A DNA stretch of 64,000 bases from Pseudonocardia terrae (GTDB taxonomy: Bacteria > Actinomycetota > Actinomycetes > Mycobacteriales > Pseudonocardiaceae). This document shows positions 16,750-25,734 of this stretch, piece by piece (the first letter of the stretch is position 1; each line of letters opens with the position of its first letter). Where the stretch lies: positions 36,071 through 100,070 of the forward strand of contig NZ_JAJTTE010000026.1 in NCBI RefSeq assembly GCF_021343995.1, read 5' to 3'. Both the position numbers and the translations under genes were made by a program. The notes beneath the pieces were generated by a model, which saw nothing but the letters and a program-made list of their open reading frames with translations, was not told the origin of the DNA and did not search any database.

Positions 16750-18438
16750 GTGCCCGACCCGCTGCTGCCCGCCGACCTGCCCGACCTGCCCGCCGATCTT
16801 CCCCGGCCCCGCATCGACGGCTCGCCCGTCTCCCGGGCAGCGGCCCTGCGGCGCATGGTCTTCTCCGACGACCTCGAGTTCCTCATGGAGGCGCACAACG
16901 GGCTGTCCGCACGGATCGTGCGGGAGACCGGCTTCGGCGGCATCTGGGCCTCCGGACTCGCCATGTCCGCCCAGCTGGGCGTCCGGGACAACAACGAGGC
17001 GAGCTGGACGCAGATCGTCGACATCGTGGAGTTCATGGCCGACGCCAGTGACCTGCCGATCCTGCTCGACGGCGACACCGGCTTCGGCAACTTCAACAAC
17101 GTGCGACGGCTGGTGCGCAAGCTGGAGCAGCGGGGGGTGGCCGGGGTCTGCATCGAGGACAAGCAGTTCCCCAAGACCAACAGCTTCATCGACGGTGACC
17201 GGCAGCCGCTGGCCGAGGTGGAGGAGTTCTGCGGGCGGATCAAGGCCGGCAAGGACTCCCAGCTCGACGACGACTTCGTGCTGGTCGCCCGGGTGGAGGC
17301 GATGATCGCGGGGTGGGGTGTCGACGAGGCGCTGCACCGCGCCGCGGCGTACCACGAGGCCGGGGCGGACGCGATCCTGATCCACAGCGCCAAATCGCGG
17401 CCGGACGAGATCCTCGAGTTCGCGGCGCAGTGGCAGAACCGTGCGCCGCTGGTGATCGTGCCGACCAAGTACTACAGCACCCCGACCACCGTCTTCCGCG
17501 AGGCCGGGATCAGCGTCGTCATCTGGGCGAACCACCTGCTGCGCGCCGCGACCTCGGCGATGCAGTCGGTGGCCCGCGAGATCCACGAGAGCCGCACGCT
17601 GGTCAACGTGGAGGACCGCGTCGCCCCCGTCGGGGAGATCTTCCGCCTGCAGGGTGCCGAGGAGTACGCCGCCGCCGAACGTCGGTACCTGTCGGTCGCA
17701 CACCAGGCGCCGGCCGCCGTCGTGCTGGCCGCGACCCGCGGCCGTGGGCTGGAGGCCGTGACCGAGGACCGGCCGAAGGTCATGCTGCCGATCGCGGGGA
17801 AGCCGCTGCTGCGCTGGCTCGTCGACACGTTCAAGTCCCAGGGCATGAACGACATCACCGTGGTCGGCGGCTACCGGGCGGACGCGATCGACACCTCCGG
17901 CCTGAAGCTGGAGATCAACGAGCGCCACGACGAGACCGGGGAGCTCGAGTCGCTGCGGCGGGCGCTGCCCGCGATGACCCGCGACACCGTCGTCGCGTAC
18001 GGCGACCTGATGCTTCGCGGCTACATCCTGCGCGACCTGCTCGACGTCAAGGCGGACTTCGCCGTGGTCGTCGACTCCTCCGCCGTCACGGACGAGGACG
18101 CGGGCAGCACGAACGACTTCGTGCAGTGCTCCCAGCCCGACGACCGGTCCCTCTTCGGCCGCGAGGTGCTGCTGCGCCGGGTGACGGGCGAGGCGGTCGG
18201 CTCCGACGGCCGGTGGATCGGCATGCTGGCCGTGCGGGGCGAGGGCGTCGGCCGGTTGTCCGCGATGATGGAGCGTCTCGAGCAGCGGCCGGACTTCACC
18301 CGCCTCGACATGCCGGACCTGCTCAACGCGCTCGTCGACGCCGGTGAGAGGGTCGAGGTCCTGTACATCCACGGCCACTGGCGCGGCATCAACGACCTGT
18401 ACGACTTCGACCGCGCCGGGGAGTTCGCCCGACCGTGA
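16750..18438 (+). CDS. pepM: PEP mutase fused to nucleotidyltransferase
   Basis: A 562-residue bifunctional enzyme. Residues ~20-320 are phosphoenolpyruvate mutase: ILLDGDTGFGNFNNVRRL supplies the Mg-binding Asp residues and GVCIEDKQFPKTNSF matches the EDKxxxxxNS signature that separates true PEP mutases from isocitrate-lyase relatives. Residues ~325-562 form a nucleotidyltransferase (VVLAATRGRGLEAVTEDRPK then MLPIAGKPLL), probably loading the phosphonate onto CMP. The mutase isomerises PEP to phosphonopyruvate, committing carbon to C-P chemistry. GTG 16750 has AAAGGGGA upstream; an earlier in-frame GTG at 16693 overlaps the licD-like stop. Confidence 0.92.
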   Translation: MPDPLLPADLPDLPADLPRPRIDGSPVSRAAALRRMVFSDDLEFLMEAHNGLSARIVRETGFGGIWASGLAMSAQLGVRDNNEASWTQIVDIVEFMADASDLPILLDGDTGFGNFNNVRRLVRKLEQRGVAGVCIEDKQFPKTNSFIDGDRQPLAEVEEFCGRIKAGKDSQLDDDFVLVARVEAMIAGWGVDEALHRAAAYHEAGADAILIHSAKSRPDEILEFAAQWQNRAPLVIVPTKYYSTPTTVFREAGISVVIWANHLLRAATSAMQSVAREIHESRTLVNVEDRVAPVGEIFRLQGAEEYAAAERRYLSVAHQAPAAVVLAATRGRGLEAVTEDRPKVMLPIAGKPLLRWLVDTFKSQGMNDITVVGGYRADAIDTSGLKLEINERHDETGELESLRRALPAMTRDTVVAYGDLMLRGYILRDLLDVKADFAVVVDSSAVTDEDAGSTNDFVQCSQPDDRSLFGREVLLRRVTGEAVGSDGRWIGMLAVRGEGVGRLSAMMERLEQRPDFTRLDMPDLLNALVDAGERVEVLYIHGHWRGINDLYDFDRAGEFARP

Positions 18439-18463
18439 GTCCCGACCCCGACGGGAGCACCGC

Positions 18464-19633
18464 GTGATCGCCGCAGAGACCTTCGTCGACGAGGCCCGGG
18501 CGCGCGGGTTCGCCTGGTACACCGGCGTGCCCTGCTCGTACCTGACCCCGTTCATCAACTACGTGCTGCAGGCCGACCGCCTGCAGTACCTGTCCGCCGC
18601 CAACGAGGGCGACGCCGTGGCGATCTCCGCAGGGGTGACCCTCGGCGGCGGGCGCGCGGTGACGATGCTGCAGAACTCCGGGCTGGGCAACGCCGTGAGC
18701 CCGTTGACCTCGCTGACCTGGACGTTCCGTCTGCCCCAACTGCTGATCGTGACCTGGCGCGGCGAGCCCGGGAACCCCGACGAGCCGCAGCACGAGCTGA
18801 TGGGGCAGATCACCCCCCGGATGCTCGAGACCATGGAGATCCCCTGGGCGGACTTCCCGTCCGAGGACGCTGCGGTCGGTCCGGCGCTCGACGCCGCCGT
18901 GGCACACATGGACTCCACGGGCCGTCCCTACGCGCTGGTCATGCGCAAGGGCACGGTCGCCCCGTACCCCTTGCGCGACGATGTGCGCCCGCCCGCGGCA
19001 CCCGCAGGTTCCGGGGCTGCACAGGGACTCGGGCCCGCCGCGGAGCTGTCCACCCGGCGGGAGGCGCTGCAGCGGGTGGTCGAGCGCACCCCGGAGGGGT
19101 CGAGCGTCGTGCTCGCGTCGACGGGCTACTGCGGCCGCGAGCTCTACGCCCTCGCCGACCGCCCCAACCAGCTCTACATGGTCGGCTCGATGGGCTGCGT
19201 CGCGCTGTTGGGCCTCGGCCTGGCGCTGGCCCGGCCCGACGTGCACGTGGTCGCGGTCGACGGCGACGGCGCCGCCCTCATGCGGATGAGCGCCTTCGCG
19301 ACGCTCGGCACCTACGGGCCGCCGAACCTGACCCACCTCCTGCTCGACAACGGCGCCCACGAGTCCACGGGCGGCCAGGCCACGGTCTCGCCGAACGTGT
19401 CGTTCGCCGGGGTGGCGGCGGCCTGCGGGTACCCCGTTGCGCTCGAGGGCGACGATCCCGCGCTCGTCGACGCGCTGCTCGAGGCCCCCGCGACGGACGG
19501 GCCGCGGTTCGCGCGGCTGCGGATCGGCACCGGTACGCCGAAGGACCTGCCGCGGCCGACCGTCACCCCTCCGGAAGTCGCCCGACGGCTGATGTCGCAC
19601 CTCGCCGAGCGGGTGCCGGAGCCCGGCCGGTGA
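18464..19633 (+). CDS. ppd: Phosphonopyruvate decarboxylase
   Basis: A 389-residue thiamine-diphosphate enzyme. The N-terminal Pyr domain has FAWYTGVPCSYLTPFINYV and AANEGDAVAISAG with the catalytic Glu. The C-terminal PP domain has the GDG...N cofactor motif (VAVDGDGAALMRM then LLLDNGAHESTGGQ); the DNGxxxSTGGQ ending is diagnostic for this family. It removes CO2 from phosphonopyruvate to give phosphonoacetaldehyde, pulling the unfavourable mutase reaction forward. It starts at GTG 18464, 26 bases after pepM, and its stop overlaps the next ATG. Confidence 0.93.
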   Translation: MIAAETFVDEARARGFAWYTGVPCSYLTPFINYVLQADRLQYLSAANEGDAVAISAGVTLGGGRAVTMLQNSGLGNAVSPLTSLTWTFRLPQLLIVTWRGEPGNPDEPQHELMGQITPRMLETMEIPWADFPSEDAAVGPALDAAVAHMDSTGRPYALVMRKGTVAPYPLRDDVRPPAAPAGSGAAQGLGPAAELSTRREALQRVVERTPEGSSVVLASTGYCGRELYALADRPNQLYMVGSMGCVALLGLGLALARPDVHVVAVDGDGAALMRMSAFATLGTYGPPNLTHLLLDNGAHESTGGQATVSPNVSFAGVAAACGYPVALEGDDPALVDALLEAPATDGPRFARLRIGTGTPKDLPRPTVTPPEVARRLMSHLAERVPEPGR

Positions 19634-20880
19634 TGCCGGAGGCTCCGGCTCCGCACCTCCTCGCGCGCCTGCCGCGGCCGGTGGCCCGGCTGGCGCGGAC
19701 CGCCGCACCCAACCAGGCCCTCGTCGCCCTGACGAGCCTGGCCGTCGTCGTGCTCGCCTCCCGGTCCCTGCCGCCCGCGGCGTTCGGCCTGTTCGCGTCG
19801 GCGCAGCTGGCCGTGCTGTTCTGCGTCGGCGTCGCGCAGGCGACCGTCCTCACCCCCATCGTCGCGGACCGGACGGTCGACCCGACCAGGCCGGTCGCGG
19901 AGGCACGCCGCCTGGAGCTGCTCTTCGGGGTCGCGGCGCTGGTCGTCGGGGCCCTCGGGGCGCTGTTCCTGTCCGGAGAGCTGCGGACCGTCGTGGTGGG
20001 GACCTGTATCGCCCTGCCGGGGTGCTTCTACTGGGACGCCGTCCGGATGCACTACCAGGGGCGCTCCGCCTACTTCGGCCTGCTGCCCGGCGATCTCGTC
20101 ACCGCCGTCGTGACGATCACCTGGGTCGCGGTCGCGCTGGCCCTGGGCCTCGGTCCGCTGGTCGCCGTGCTGGGCCTGGGTGCCGGTCCCTGGGCCGGCT
20201 GCCTGGTCGTCCTCCCGCCGTGGTCCTCGCGGTGGACGAGCTGGCGCAGGCCGTGGCCGCGGCGGGTCAGCGCCAACCTCGCGGGCGACTACATCATCTC
20301 GACGGGGCTCGACCAGCTGCTCACCCTGCTCACCGCGGTGTTCCTGTCCGCGCAGGCGCTCGGCGGGCTCCGCCTGGCCCAGTCCGCCCTCGGGCCGATC
20401 AGCACGCTGGCGATCGCGCTGAGCATGACGCTGCTGCCGCAGATGCGCGACCTCACGTTGCGCCCCGCGGGGAAGGTCTGGTGGGCTGCCCGCCGGTTCG
20501 GTGCCGTCGCCGCGCTCGCGCTCGTGATCGGGCTCGCGCTGACGTTCGTGCCGGTGTCGGTGGGGCAGTCCCTCGTCGGGGAGTCGTGGGCGATCGGGGC
20601 ACCGGTCGCGCTGGCCGTCGCCGTGTACGCGGGGGCCTCTGCGCTGGGCCGGGCCGCGACGCTGACCATGCTCACCTCGGGAGCCAGCGGGCTGCTGGTG
20701 ACGGTCCGCGCGATCTCGGCTCCCGTCGTCGCGGCCGTCTGCGTGCTCGTGCTGACCCGCCACGAGCTGCTCCTCTACGCCTGGACCGCGGCGGGGCTGC
20801 TGGTCCTGAGCACCACGGTCCTGTTCGTGATGGCCGTGCGCAGCGGCACCCGTACCCCTGGAGGTCACCGTGACGACTGA
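19633..20880 (+). CDS. MOP-superfamily polysaccharide flippase
   Basis: A 415-residue membrane protein with about 12 hydrophobic segments, an N-terminal amphipathic stretch and the alternating pattern of Wzx/PST exporters (FGLFASAQLAVLF early; GDYIISTGLDQLLTLL mid-protein). It probably flips the lipid-linked, AEP-bearing oligosaccharide. The ATG shares a base with the ppd stop (TGATG). An in-frame GTG three bases earlier is equally possible. A second flippase lies at 46709-48307, implying two substrates. Confidence 0.78.
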   Translation: MPEAPAPHLLARLPRPVARLARTAAPNQALVALTSLAVVVLASRSLPPAAFGLFASAQLAVLFCVGVAQATVLTPIVADRTVDPTRPVAEARRLELLFGVAALVVGALGALFLSGELRTVVVGTCIALPGCFYWDAVRMHYQGRSAYFGLLPGDLVTAVVTITWVAVALALGLGPLVAVLGLGAGPWAGCLVVLPPWSSRWTSWRRPWPRRVSANLAGDYIISTGLDQLLTLLTAVFLSAQALGGLRLAQSALGPISTLAIALSMTLLPQMRDLTLRPAGKVWWAARRFGAVAALALVIGLALTFVPVSVGQSLVGESWAIGAPVALAVAVYAGASALGRAATLTMLTSGASGLLVTVRAISAPVVAAVCVLVLTRHELLLYAWTAAGLLVLSTTVLFVMAVRSGTRTPGGHRDD

Positions 20881-21640
20881 ACCCGAGGACGTGAAGCGGG
20901 CGGTGATCCTCGCCGCCGGCCGCGGGCAGCGGCTGGACGTGCAGGAGCGACCCGGCCCGAAGTGCCTGCTGCGCTTCGGCGGCAGGACGCTGCTCGAGCG
21001 TCAGCTCCGCCTGCTGCAGAACTGCGGGGTGCCGGAGGTGGTGGTCGCGACGGGGTTCGCGCACGAGGAGATCGAGCGCGAGCTCGACCGGCTCGACCTG
21101 CCCCGGCCCACGCTCGTCCGCAACGAGCGGTACGAACTGGGCAGCATGCTCACCGTCGACGTGGTGGGACCGCAGCTCACCGCGGGCGGCGCCGTCCTGC
21201 TCATGGACGCCGACGTGCTGTGCGACGCGCGCGTGCTCGCCCCCCTCGTCCACGCGCCGTCGTCGACCGCGCTGCTCGTCGACCGGGACTTCGAACCCGG
21301 GGACGAGCCGGTCAAGGTGCTGCTGCGCGCGGGCGTACCGGTCGACCTGGCCAAGCGGCCGGATCTCGACCTGCCGCACGACGCCGTCGGCGAGTCGGTC
21401 GGGTTCTTCCGGCTCTCCGAAGCCGCCGCCACCGCGCTGGCCGGGATCGTCCGGTCGAGCGTCGACGCCGGCGGCGCCGGGCTGCCGCACGAGGACGCCG
21501 TCCGGGACCTGCTGCGAGCGGGCGAGCACCCGTTCGCCGCGGTCGACGTGACCGGTGCGCCGTGGACCGAGATCGACTTCCCGGAGGACGTCGAGCGCGC
21601 CCGCGCGGACGTGCTCCCCCGACTGACCACCGAGGTATGA
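20870..21640 (+). CDS. Nucleotidyltransferase (probable CMP-AEP synthesis)
   Basis: A 256-residue stand-alone nucleotidyltransferase: RAVILAAGRGQRLD, the PGPKCLLRFGG lysine motif, LLMDADVLCD and the C-terminal WTEIDFPEDVERA block typical of phosphocholine/phosphonate cytidylyltransferases. With the fused domain on PepM this makes two candidates in one operon. One may charge AEP and the other an intermediate, or one may be redundant. It starts at GTG 20870, overlapping the flippase gene by 11 bases, and overlaps the next gene by ATGA. Confidence 0.8.
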   Translation: MTTEPEDVKRAVILAAGRGQRLDVQERPGPKCLLRFGGRTLLERQLRLLQNCGVPEVVVATGFAHEEIERELDRLDLPRPTLVRNERYELGSMLTVDVVGPQLTAGGAVLLMDADVLCDARVLAPLVHAPSSTALLVDRDFEPGDEPVKVLLRAGVPVDLAKRPDLDLPHDAVGESVGFFRLSEAAATALAGIVRSSVDAGGAGLPHEDAVRDLLRAGEHPFAAVDVTGAPWTEIDFPEDVERARADVLPRLTTEV

Positions 21641-22707
21641 CCGTGTTCCTGCTCAACCCGGGCCCCGTCACGCTCTCGGCGCGTGTGCGGGAGAGCCTGC
21701 TCGGCCCCGATCTCTGCCACCGCGAGCCCGAGTTCTTCGACCTGCAGGACGCGGCACGCGCCGGCCTGCTGGGCGTCTACGACCTCGACCCGGCCGAGTG
21801 GGCCGCCGTGCTGCTCACCGGCTCCGGCACCGCCGCCGTCGAGAGCATGGTCGCCTCCGTGGTCCCCGCGGACGGCCGGGTGCTCGTGCTGGAGAACGGG
21901 GTCTACGGCGAGCGGATGACGGCGATCGCCGAGTGCCACGGCATCGCCCACGAGACGCTGACCGGGGACTGGCTCGACGGGCCCGACCTCGACGCGCTGG
22001 ACGCCCGGCTCGCCGGGTCGCCGGGGTTCACGCACGTCGCCGTCGTCCACCACGAGACCACGACCGGTCGGCTGACCGACCTCGCCGCGATCGGGGCGGT
22101 GTGCCGGGCGCGCGGCGTGCGGTTGCTCGTCGACGGGGTCAGCAGCTTCGGCGGCGAGGAGATCGACTTCGGGTTGCCGATCGACGCCGTCGCGGGCACG
22201 GCCAACAAGTGCCTGCACGGCGTGCCCGGCATCGCCTTCGTCGTGGTGCGACGCGCCGCGCTCGCCTCCGGGGCGAAGCGGGCCTACTACCTGGACCTGA
22301 TCCGGCTGGCGACGCTGCAGGACCAGCGGAACACGCCCTTCACCCCGGCCGTCCAGAGCCTCTACGCGCTGGTCGAGGCGCTCGCGGAGCTGCGGGAGGA
22401 GGGCGGGTGGCGGGCCCGGCACCAGCGGTACGCCCGCTACGCCGACGCCGTCGGCGACGGTCTGCGCGCGGTCGGCGTCGCACCGCTGATCCCGGACGGG
22501 ACGAGCTCGGTCGTCCTGCGCTCGTACCGGCTACCCGAGACGGTCGGCTACGCCGACCTGCACGACGGCCTCAAGGACGAGGGCTTCGTGATCTACGCCG
22601 GGCAGGGCGAGCTCGCCAAGTCGATCTTCCGGATCTCGACCATGGGCGACCTCCACGACGCCGACGTCGAGCGGCTGGCCGAGGCCCTGACCAAGGCGTT
22701 CTCGTGA
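21637..22707 (+). CDS. phnW: 2-aminoethylphosphonate-pyruvate transaminase
   Basis: A 356-residue fold-type I PLP enzyme. It opens LLNPGPVTLSARVR, has LTGSGTAAVESMVAS, VDGVSSFGGE and the PLP-lysine block GTANKCLHGVPG, which matches PhnW. In this setting it works in the biosynthetic direction, aminating phosphonoacetaldehyde to AEP. The ATG overlaps the previous stop (ATGA), and its own stop overlaps the next GTG (GTGA). Confidence 0.92.
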   Translation: MTVFLLNPGPVTLSARVRESLLGPDLCHREPEFFDLQDAARAGLLGVYDLDPAEWAAVLLTGSGTAAVESMVASVVPADGRVLVLENGVYGERMTAIAECHGIAHETLTGDWLDGPDLDALDARLAGSPGFTHVAVVHHETTTGRLTDLAAIGAVCRARGVRLLVDGVSSFGGEEIDFGLPIDAVAGTANKCLHGVPGIAFVVVRRAALASGAKRAYYLDLIRLATLQDQRNTPFTPAVQSLYALVEALAELREEGGWRARHQRYARYADAVGDGLRAVGVAPLIPDGTSSVVLRSYRLPETVGYADLHDGLKDEGFVIYAGQGELAKSIFRISTMGDLHDADVERLAEALTKAFS

Positions 22708-23768
22708 CCCCTCGCGTCACCTCCCCGGTGCCCACCACGCTGTGGCGCTCGGTGCTCGAGACGGACGAGGGAGCCGTCGTGGGGCAGTCTCTGCCCTGGC
22801 GGGAGGCCGTCCTGGCCGACGGCCGGTTCACGGACGCGAGCGTGCACTACGCCTTCCCGTCGGGCCGTGAGGTCGTGCTCCCCCTGGTCCGACGGCGCCG
22901 GTCGGCGGCGGCCGCGAGGGTGGTCTCGAGCTGGCCCCAGGTCTGGGGTACGGGCGGTCCGATCAGCACGGACGGCCGGATCACGGCCGACGAGGCCGCG
23001 TTCGTCTGGCGGGATGCGGCGCGCCGCGGAACGCTGATGACCGAGGTGACGCTCCGCCCGGACGCCGACCCGGCCTGGCTCTCCGCGGCGTCCCACCTCG
23101 GGTACGCCGCGGAAGCGGGCGGCAGCTACCTGCTGGATCTCGCCGGCGGGTTCGACGAGGTCTGGAAGAACCGGTTCCGGGGCACGGCCCGCACGGCGGT
23201 GCGGAAGGCCGAGAAGCTCGGGGTCGAGGTGGAGGTGGACCGCACAGGCCGGCTCGCCCACGTCTACGACGACCTGCACGAGCGCTCGGTCCGGCGCCGG
23301 GCGGCGACCGAGGGCGAGCCCGTGTGGCTCAGCCGCTGGCGGATGAGCCGGGTCGGCTCCGCCCCGGCGCAGGTCGCAGGCGTGGCGGCCGCGTTCGGGA
23401 AGGACTGCGCGACCTGGGTCGCACGGCGCGACGGCGAACCCGTGGCGGCGATCATCGTCCTCTCGGCGGGCGGGCACGCGAAGTACTGGCGGGGCGCCAT
23501 GGACAAGGACCTCGCCACCCCGTCGCGGGCCAACGACCTGCTGCACCGCCTCGCGATCGAGGAGGCCTGTGACCAGGGCCGCCGGTGGTACGACATGGGC
23601 GGCGCGCATCCCGACTCCGCGCTCGCGGCCTTCAAGACCAAGCTCGGCGCCGCGCTGCATCACACCCACGAGCTGCGCGCCCGCAGGCTTCCGGCTCGCG
23701 TCGGGCACGGGGCCCGCATGCGCGCAGAGACTCTGGTCAAGCGGGTGGCGGGGCTGAAAGAGATGTGA
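22704..23768 (+). CDS. FemAB/GNAT-type acyltransferase
   Basis: A 354-residue protein of the FemAB-like double-GNAT fold (Acetyltransf_6 type). Visible blocks include GGFDEVWKNRFRGTARTAVR in the centre and, near the end, KYWRGAMDKD, ANDLLHRLAIEEACDQG and WYDMGGAHPDSALAAFKTKLG. Relatives transfer aminoacyl or acyl groups to lipid-linked sugars or peptidoglycan. As last gene of the AEP operon it may acylate the repeat unit or the amine of AEP (inference). GTGA overlap with phnW sets the start. Confidence 0.8.
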   Translation: MTPRVTSPVPTTLWRSVLETDEGAVVGQSLPWREAVLADGRFTDASVHYAFPSGREVVLPLVRRRRSAAAARVVSSWPQVWGTGGPISTDGRITADEAAFVWRDAARRGTLMTEVTLRPDADPAWLSAASHLGYAAEAGGSYLLDLAGGFDEVWKNRFRGTARTAVRKAEKLGVEVEVDRTGRLAHVYDDLHERSVRRRAATEGEPVWLSRWRMSRVGSAPAQVAGVAAAFGKDCATWVARRDGEPVAAIIVLSAGGHAKYWRGAMDKDLATPSRANDLLHRLAIEEACDQGRRWYDMGGAHPDSALAAFKTKLGAALHHTHELRARRLPARVGHGARMRAETLVKRVAGLKEM

Positions 23769-23936
23769 CGGGACAGGTTGTCGGCAGTTTTCCGATAGAG
23801 GCGATTGGTCGGGTTTACAGTTGTGGACCTTGTGTAACGCGCGTCCGTGAGGCGCCGATAGGGCGATAAGGGCCGATGTACCGGCGTCGACCCTGCGCCC
23901 GTGGCGCTCGGGCGTGTCGACGTGGGGAGTGGCGAC
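23769..23936 (+). promoter_or_regulatory. AT-rich gap, probable promoter for GT2
   Basis: The gap is clearly AT-richer than its flanks (gttttccgatag, gggtttacagttgtgg, tgtgtaacg). No terminator hairpin stands out. A GGGGAG lies nine bases before the ATG at 23937. Confidence 0.4.
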
Positions 23937-24668
23937 ATGGACGGTCCGGGGAGTGCGCGGCCACCGGTCTCGGTGGTCGTGGCGACGCTCAACGAGCGGC
24001 GGAACATCGAGCGGCTGCTGACCGAGCTCGATCCTGCCTACGAGGTGGTGGTGTCCGACGGCGGGTCGGTCGACGGCACGGTCGACGCGGTCCGCCACGT
24101 CCGGCCGGGTTGTCGCCTCGTCACGCAGGGGTGGAGCCGGGGAACCAGCCTGGTCGCGGGCCTCAACGCCGCACGCGGCGACGCGGTGATCCTGCTCGCG
24201 GCGGACGGGTCCACCTGCCCCAGCGAGGTCCCGCGCATGGTCATGGCCCTCGACGGCGCCGACCTCGCCCGGGGCTCGCGCCTCGAACGGCGCTCGTTCG
24301 CCGACGCCGCGCTCGCGACCGTCGCCTCCGCCCGCCTCGGCATGCGTGTCACGGATCCGTGGTGCGGGGCGACCGCGCTCCGCCGCTCGGTCGTCCCCCG
24401 GCTCGGACTGCCGGACCTCACCGGGCACGCGACCGAGTTCGAGCTCCTCCTCGCCTACCGTGCGGCCCACGAAGGCCTGGCGCTCTGCGAGGTCCCGGGC
24501 ATCCGGGCGGCGTCGTGGCACCAGCCGTTCCCGACCAACTCCCTGGCCGAGAACTCACGGGCGATCAAGGCGCTGTTCGCGGAGCGCCGGTACGCCTCCG
24601 CGGTCGCGGTGCCAGCGGCCCGGAGGCCGGTCGACGGCGTCGTCCCCCAAACCTACGACCGCTACTGA
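23937..24668 (+). CDS. Family 2 glycosyltransferase
   Basis: A 243-residue GT-A protein without membrane segments. It starts with the nucleotide-sugar fold PVSVVVATLNERRNIERLL, has VVSDGGSVDGTVD, an AADGS block in place of the usual DxD and a WCGATALRRS acceptor-side loop, as in dolichyl-phosphate-mannose-synthase relatives. Donor and acceptor are unknown. It stands just outside the coupled AEP operon and faces a leftward gene eight bases away. GTG at 23901 is a weaker start. Confidence 0.8.
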   Translation: MDGPGSARPPVSVVVATLNERRNIERLLTELDPAYEVVVSDGGSVDGTVDAVRHVRPGCRLVTQGWSRGTSLVAGLNAARGDAVILLAADGSTCPSEVPRMVMALDGADLARGSRLERRSFADAALATVASARLGMRVTDPWCGATALRRSVVPRLGLPDLTGHATEFELLLAYRAAHEGLALCEVPGIRAASWHQPFPTNSLAENSRAIKALFAERRYASAVAVPAARRPVDGVVPQTYDRY

Positions 24669-24676
24669 CCACTGGC

Positions 24677-25318
24677 TCAGCCCCGTTCTCTCCGCACCGC
24701 AGCGAGCACCATCTGCATCAGCTGCGCCGGCGTGTCCGCCCAGCCCTCGGCCCCGTGCCGCACCGCCTCGTCGAAACGCTCGGGTCGCCCGGACCGCGCG
24801 TAGACGATGAACGGGGTGTGGACGCCCGCCGACTGCAGCTTCTGCAGCAGGTCGTAGCCCGCCTGCGGCCTCTGGAGCCGCTCCATGTCCGAGACGATCA
24901 CGTCGTACCGGTTGCGCTGGATCCGCTCGAGAGCGTCCTCGGTCGACGGGCTGAGCTCGACGTCGATCCCCACGGCCTCCATCGCCGTCGCCTCGTGCAG
25001 GTTGGTGCTGGGATGGTCGTCGACCCACAGCAGCCGGGCGCGGCCGCCGACGTCCTGCAGTGTCCGCGCCGCGGCGTCCACGTGGTCGAGCGCCGCCTTC
25101 TGGTCCATCGGCGGCGCGCCCTTGGCCGCCGTGGCCTGGGTCAGTGCGGTCGCGGCCTGCTGCCTGCTCGACGCCGAGATCTCCAGCCCGCCCGGCCCCT
25201 TCACCGTCAGGGACCCGGAGAGGAGAGTGGCCAGCGGCTTCCGGAACAGCACGACCACGAAGACCACGAGCGCAGGCCACACCAGCACCCCGATCAGCCC
25301 CGTGATGTCCGCGAGCAT
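24677..25318 (-). CDS. Membrane-tethered response-regulator receiver protein
   Basis: A 213-residue protein. Residues ~5-30 form one membrane helix (GLIGVLVWPALVVFVVVLF), followed by a linker and a receiver domain: RLLWVDDHPSTN (acidic pair), VIVSDM (phospho-acceptor Asp) and a late TPFIVYARSG segment. There is no output domain. Such tethered receivers may act as phosphate sinks or docking proteins; no kinase lies nearby. GGAGAGGAGG sits just upstream of the ATG at 25318. Confidence 0.72.
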   Translation of the reverse strand: MLADITGLIGVLVWPALVVFVVVLFRKPLATLLSGSLTVKGPGGLEISASSRQQAATALTQATAAKGAPPMDQKAALDHVDAAARTLQDVGGRARLLWVDDHPSTNLHEATAMEAVGIDVELSPSTEDALERIQRNRYDVIVSDMERLQRPQAGYDLLQKLQSAGVHTPFIVYARSGRPERFDEAVRHGAEGWADTPAQLMQMVLAAVRRERG

Positions 25319-25446
25319 GCGCCTCCTCTCCGCAGCGGTGCTCGCCCAGGGTGAGCGGTCCGTTACCGCAGCCGGCACGTGCTTCTGCCCAACGACGAGA
25401 CGCCGGCCGAGGAGCACCCTGGGCTCCCCTGCGAGACGAGGTGAGG

Positions 25447-25581
25447 ATGATGGACGACCTGCAGCTGACCTGCGGCGATGTCACGGCCTGGAACGACAAG
25501 AACCTCGACGGCTGGCTCGCGCTCGCCGTTCTCCACCAGGTAGATGCCACGCCCTCTACTTCGACCAGTTGGAGATGCTGA
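25447..25581 (+). CDS. Small ORF, possibly frameshifted fragment
   Basis: A 44-codon frame with a good ribosome site (gaggtgagg) reads MDDLQLTCGDVTAWNDKN onward. Its last ~10 residues lose sense, while another frame continues ALYFDQLEMLTQLGLIT to a stop at 25604. The two pieces may be one small gene broken by an indel near 25545. No family recognised. Confidence 0.3.
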   Translation: MMDDLQLTCGDVTAWNDKNLDGWLALAVLHQVDATPSTSTSWRC

Positions 25582-25734
25582 CCCAGCTGGGTCTGATTAC
25601 CTGACGCGACGCACGGAGGGATCCCCCCGAGGATGCGGGGACCAACCACGGCTCCTGACCTGCTGCTTCTGGAAAGCGATGCGCCCAAGCGCTGGGAAGC
25701 AGTCGAGGACTCGTCAGACGATGCCGAGTGCGCC

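Noticed and set aside
23769..23900. tRNA or small RNA gene in the AT-rich gap
   Set aside because: No cloverleaf or T-loop sequence is present; the gap fits a promoter better.
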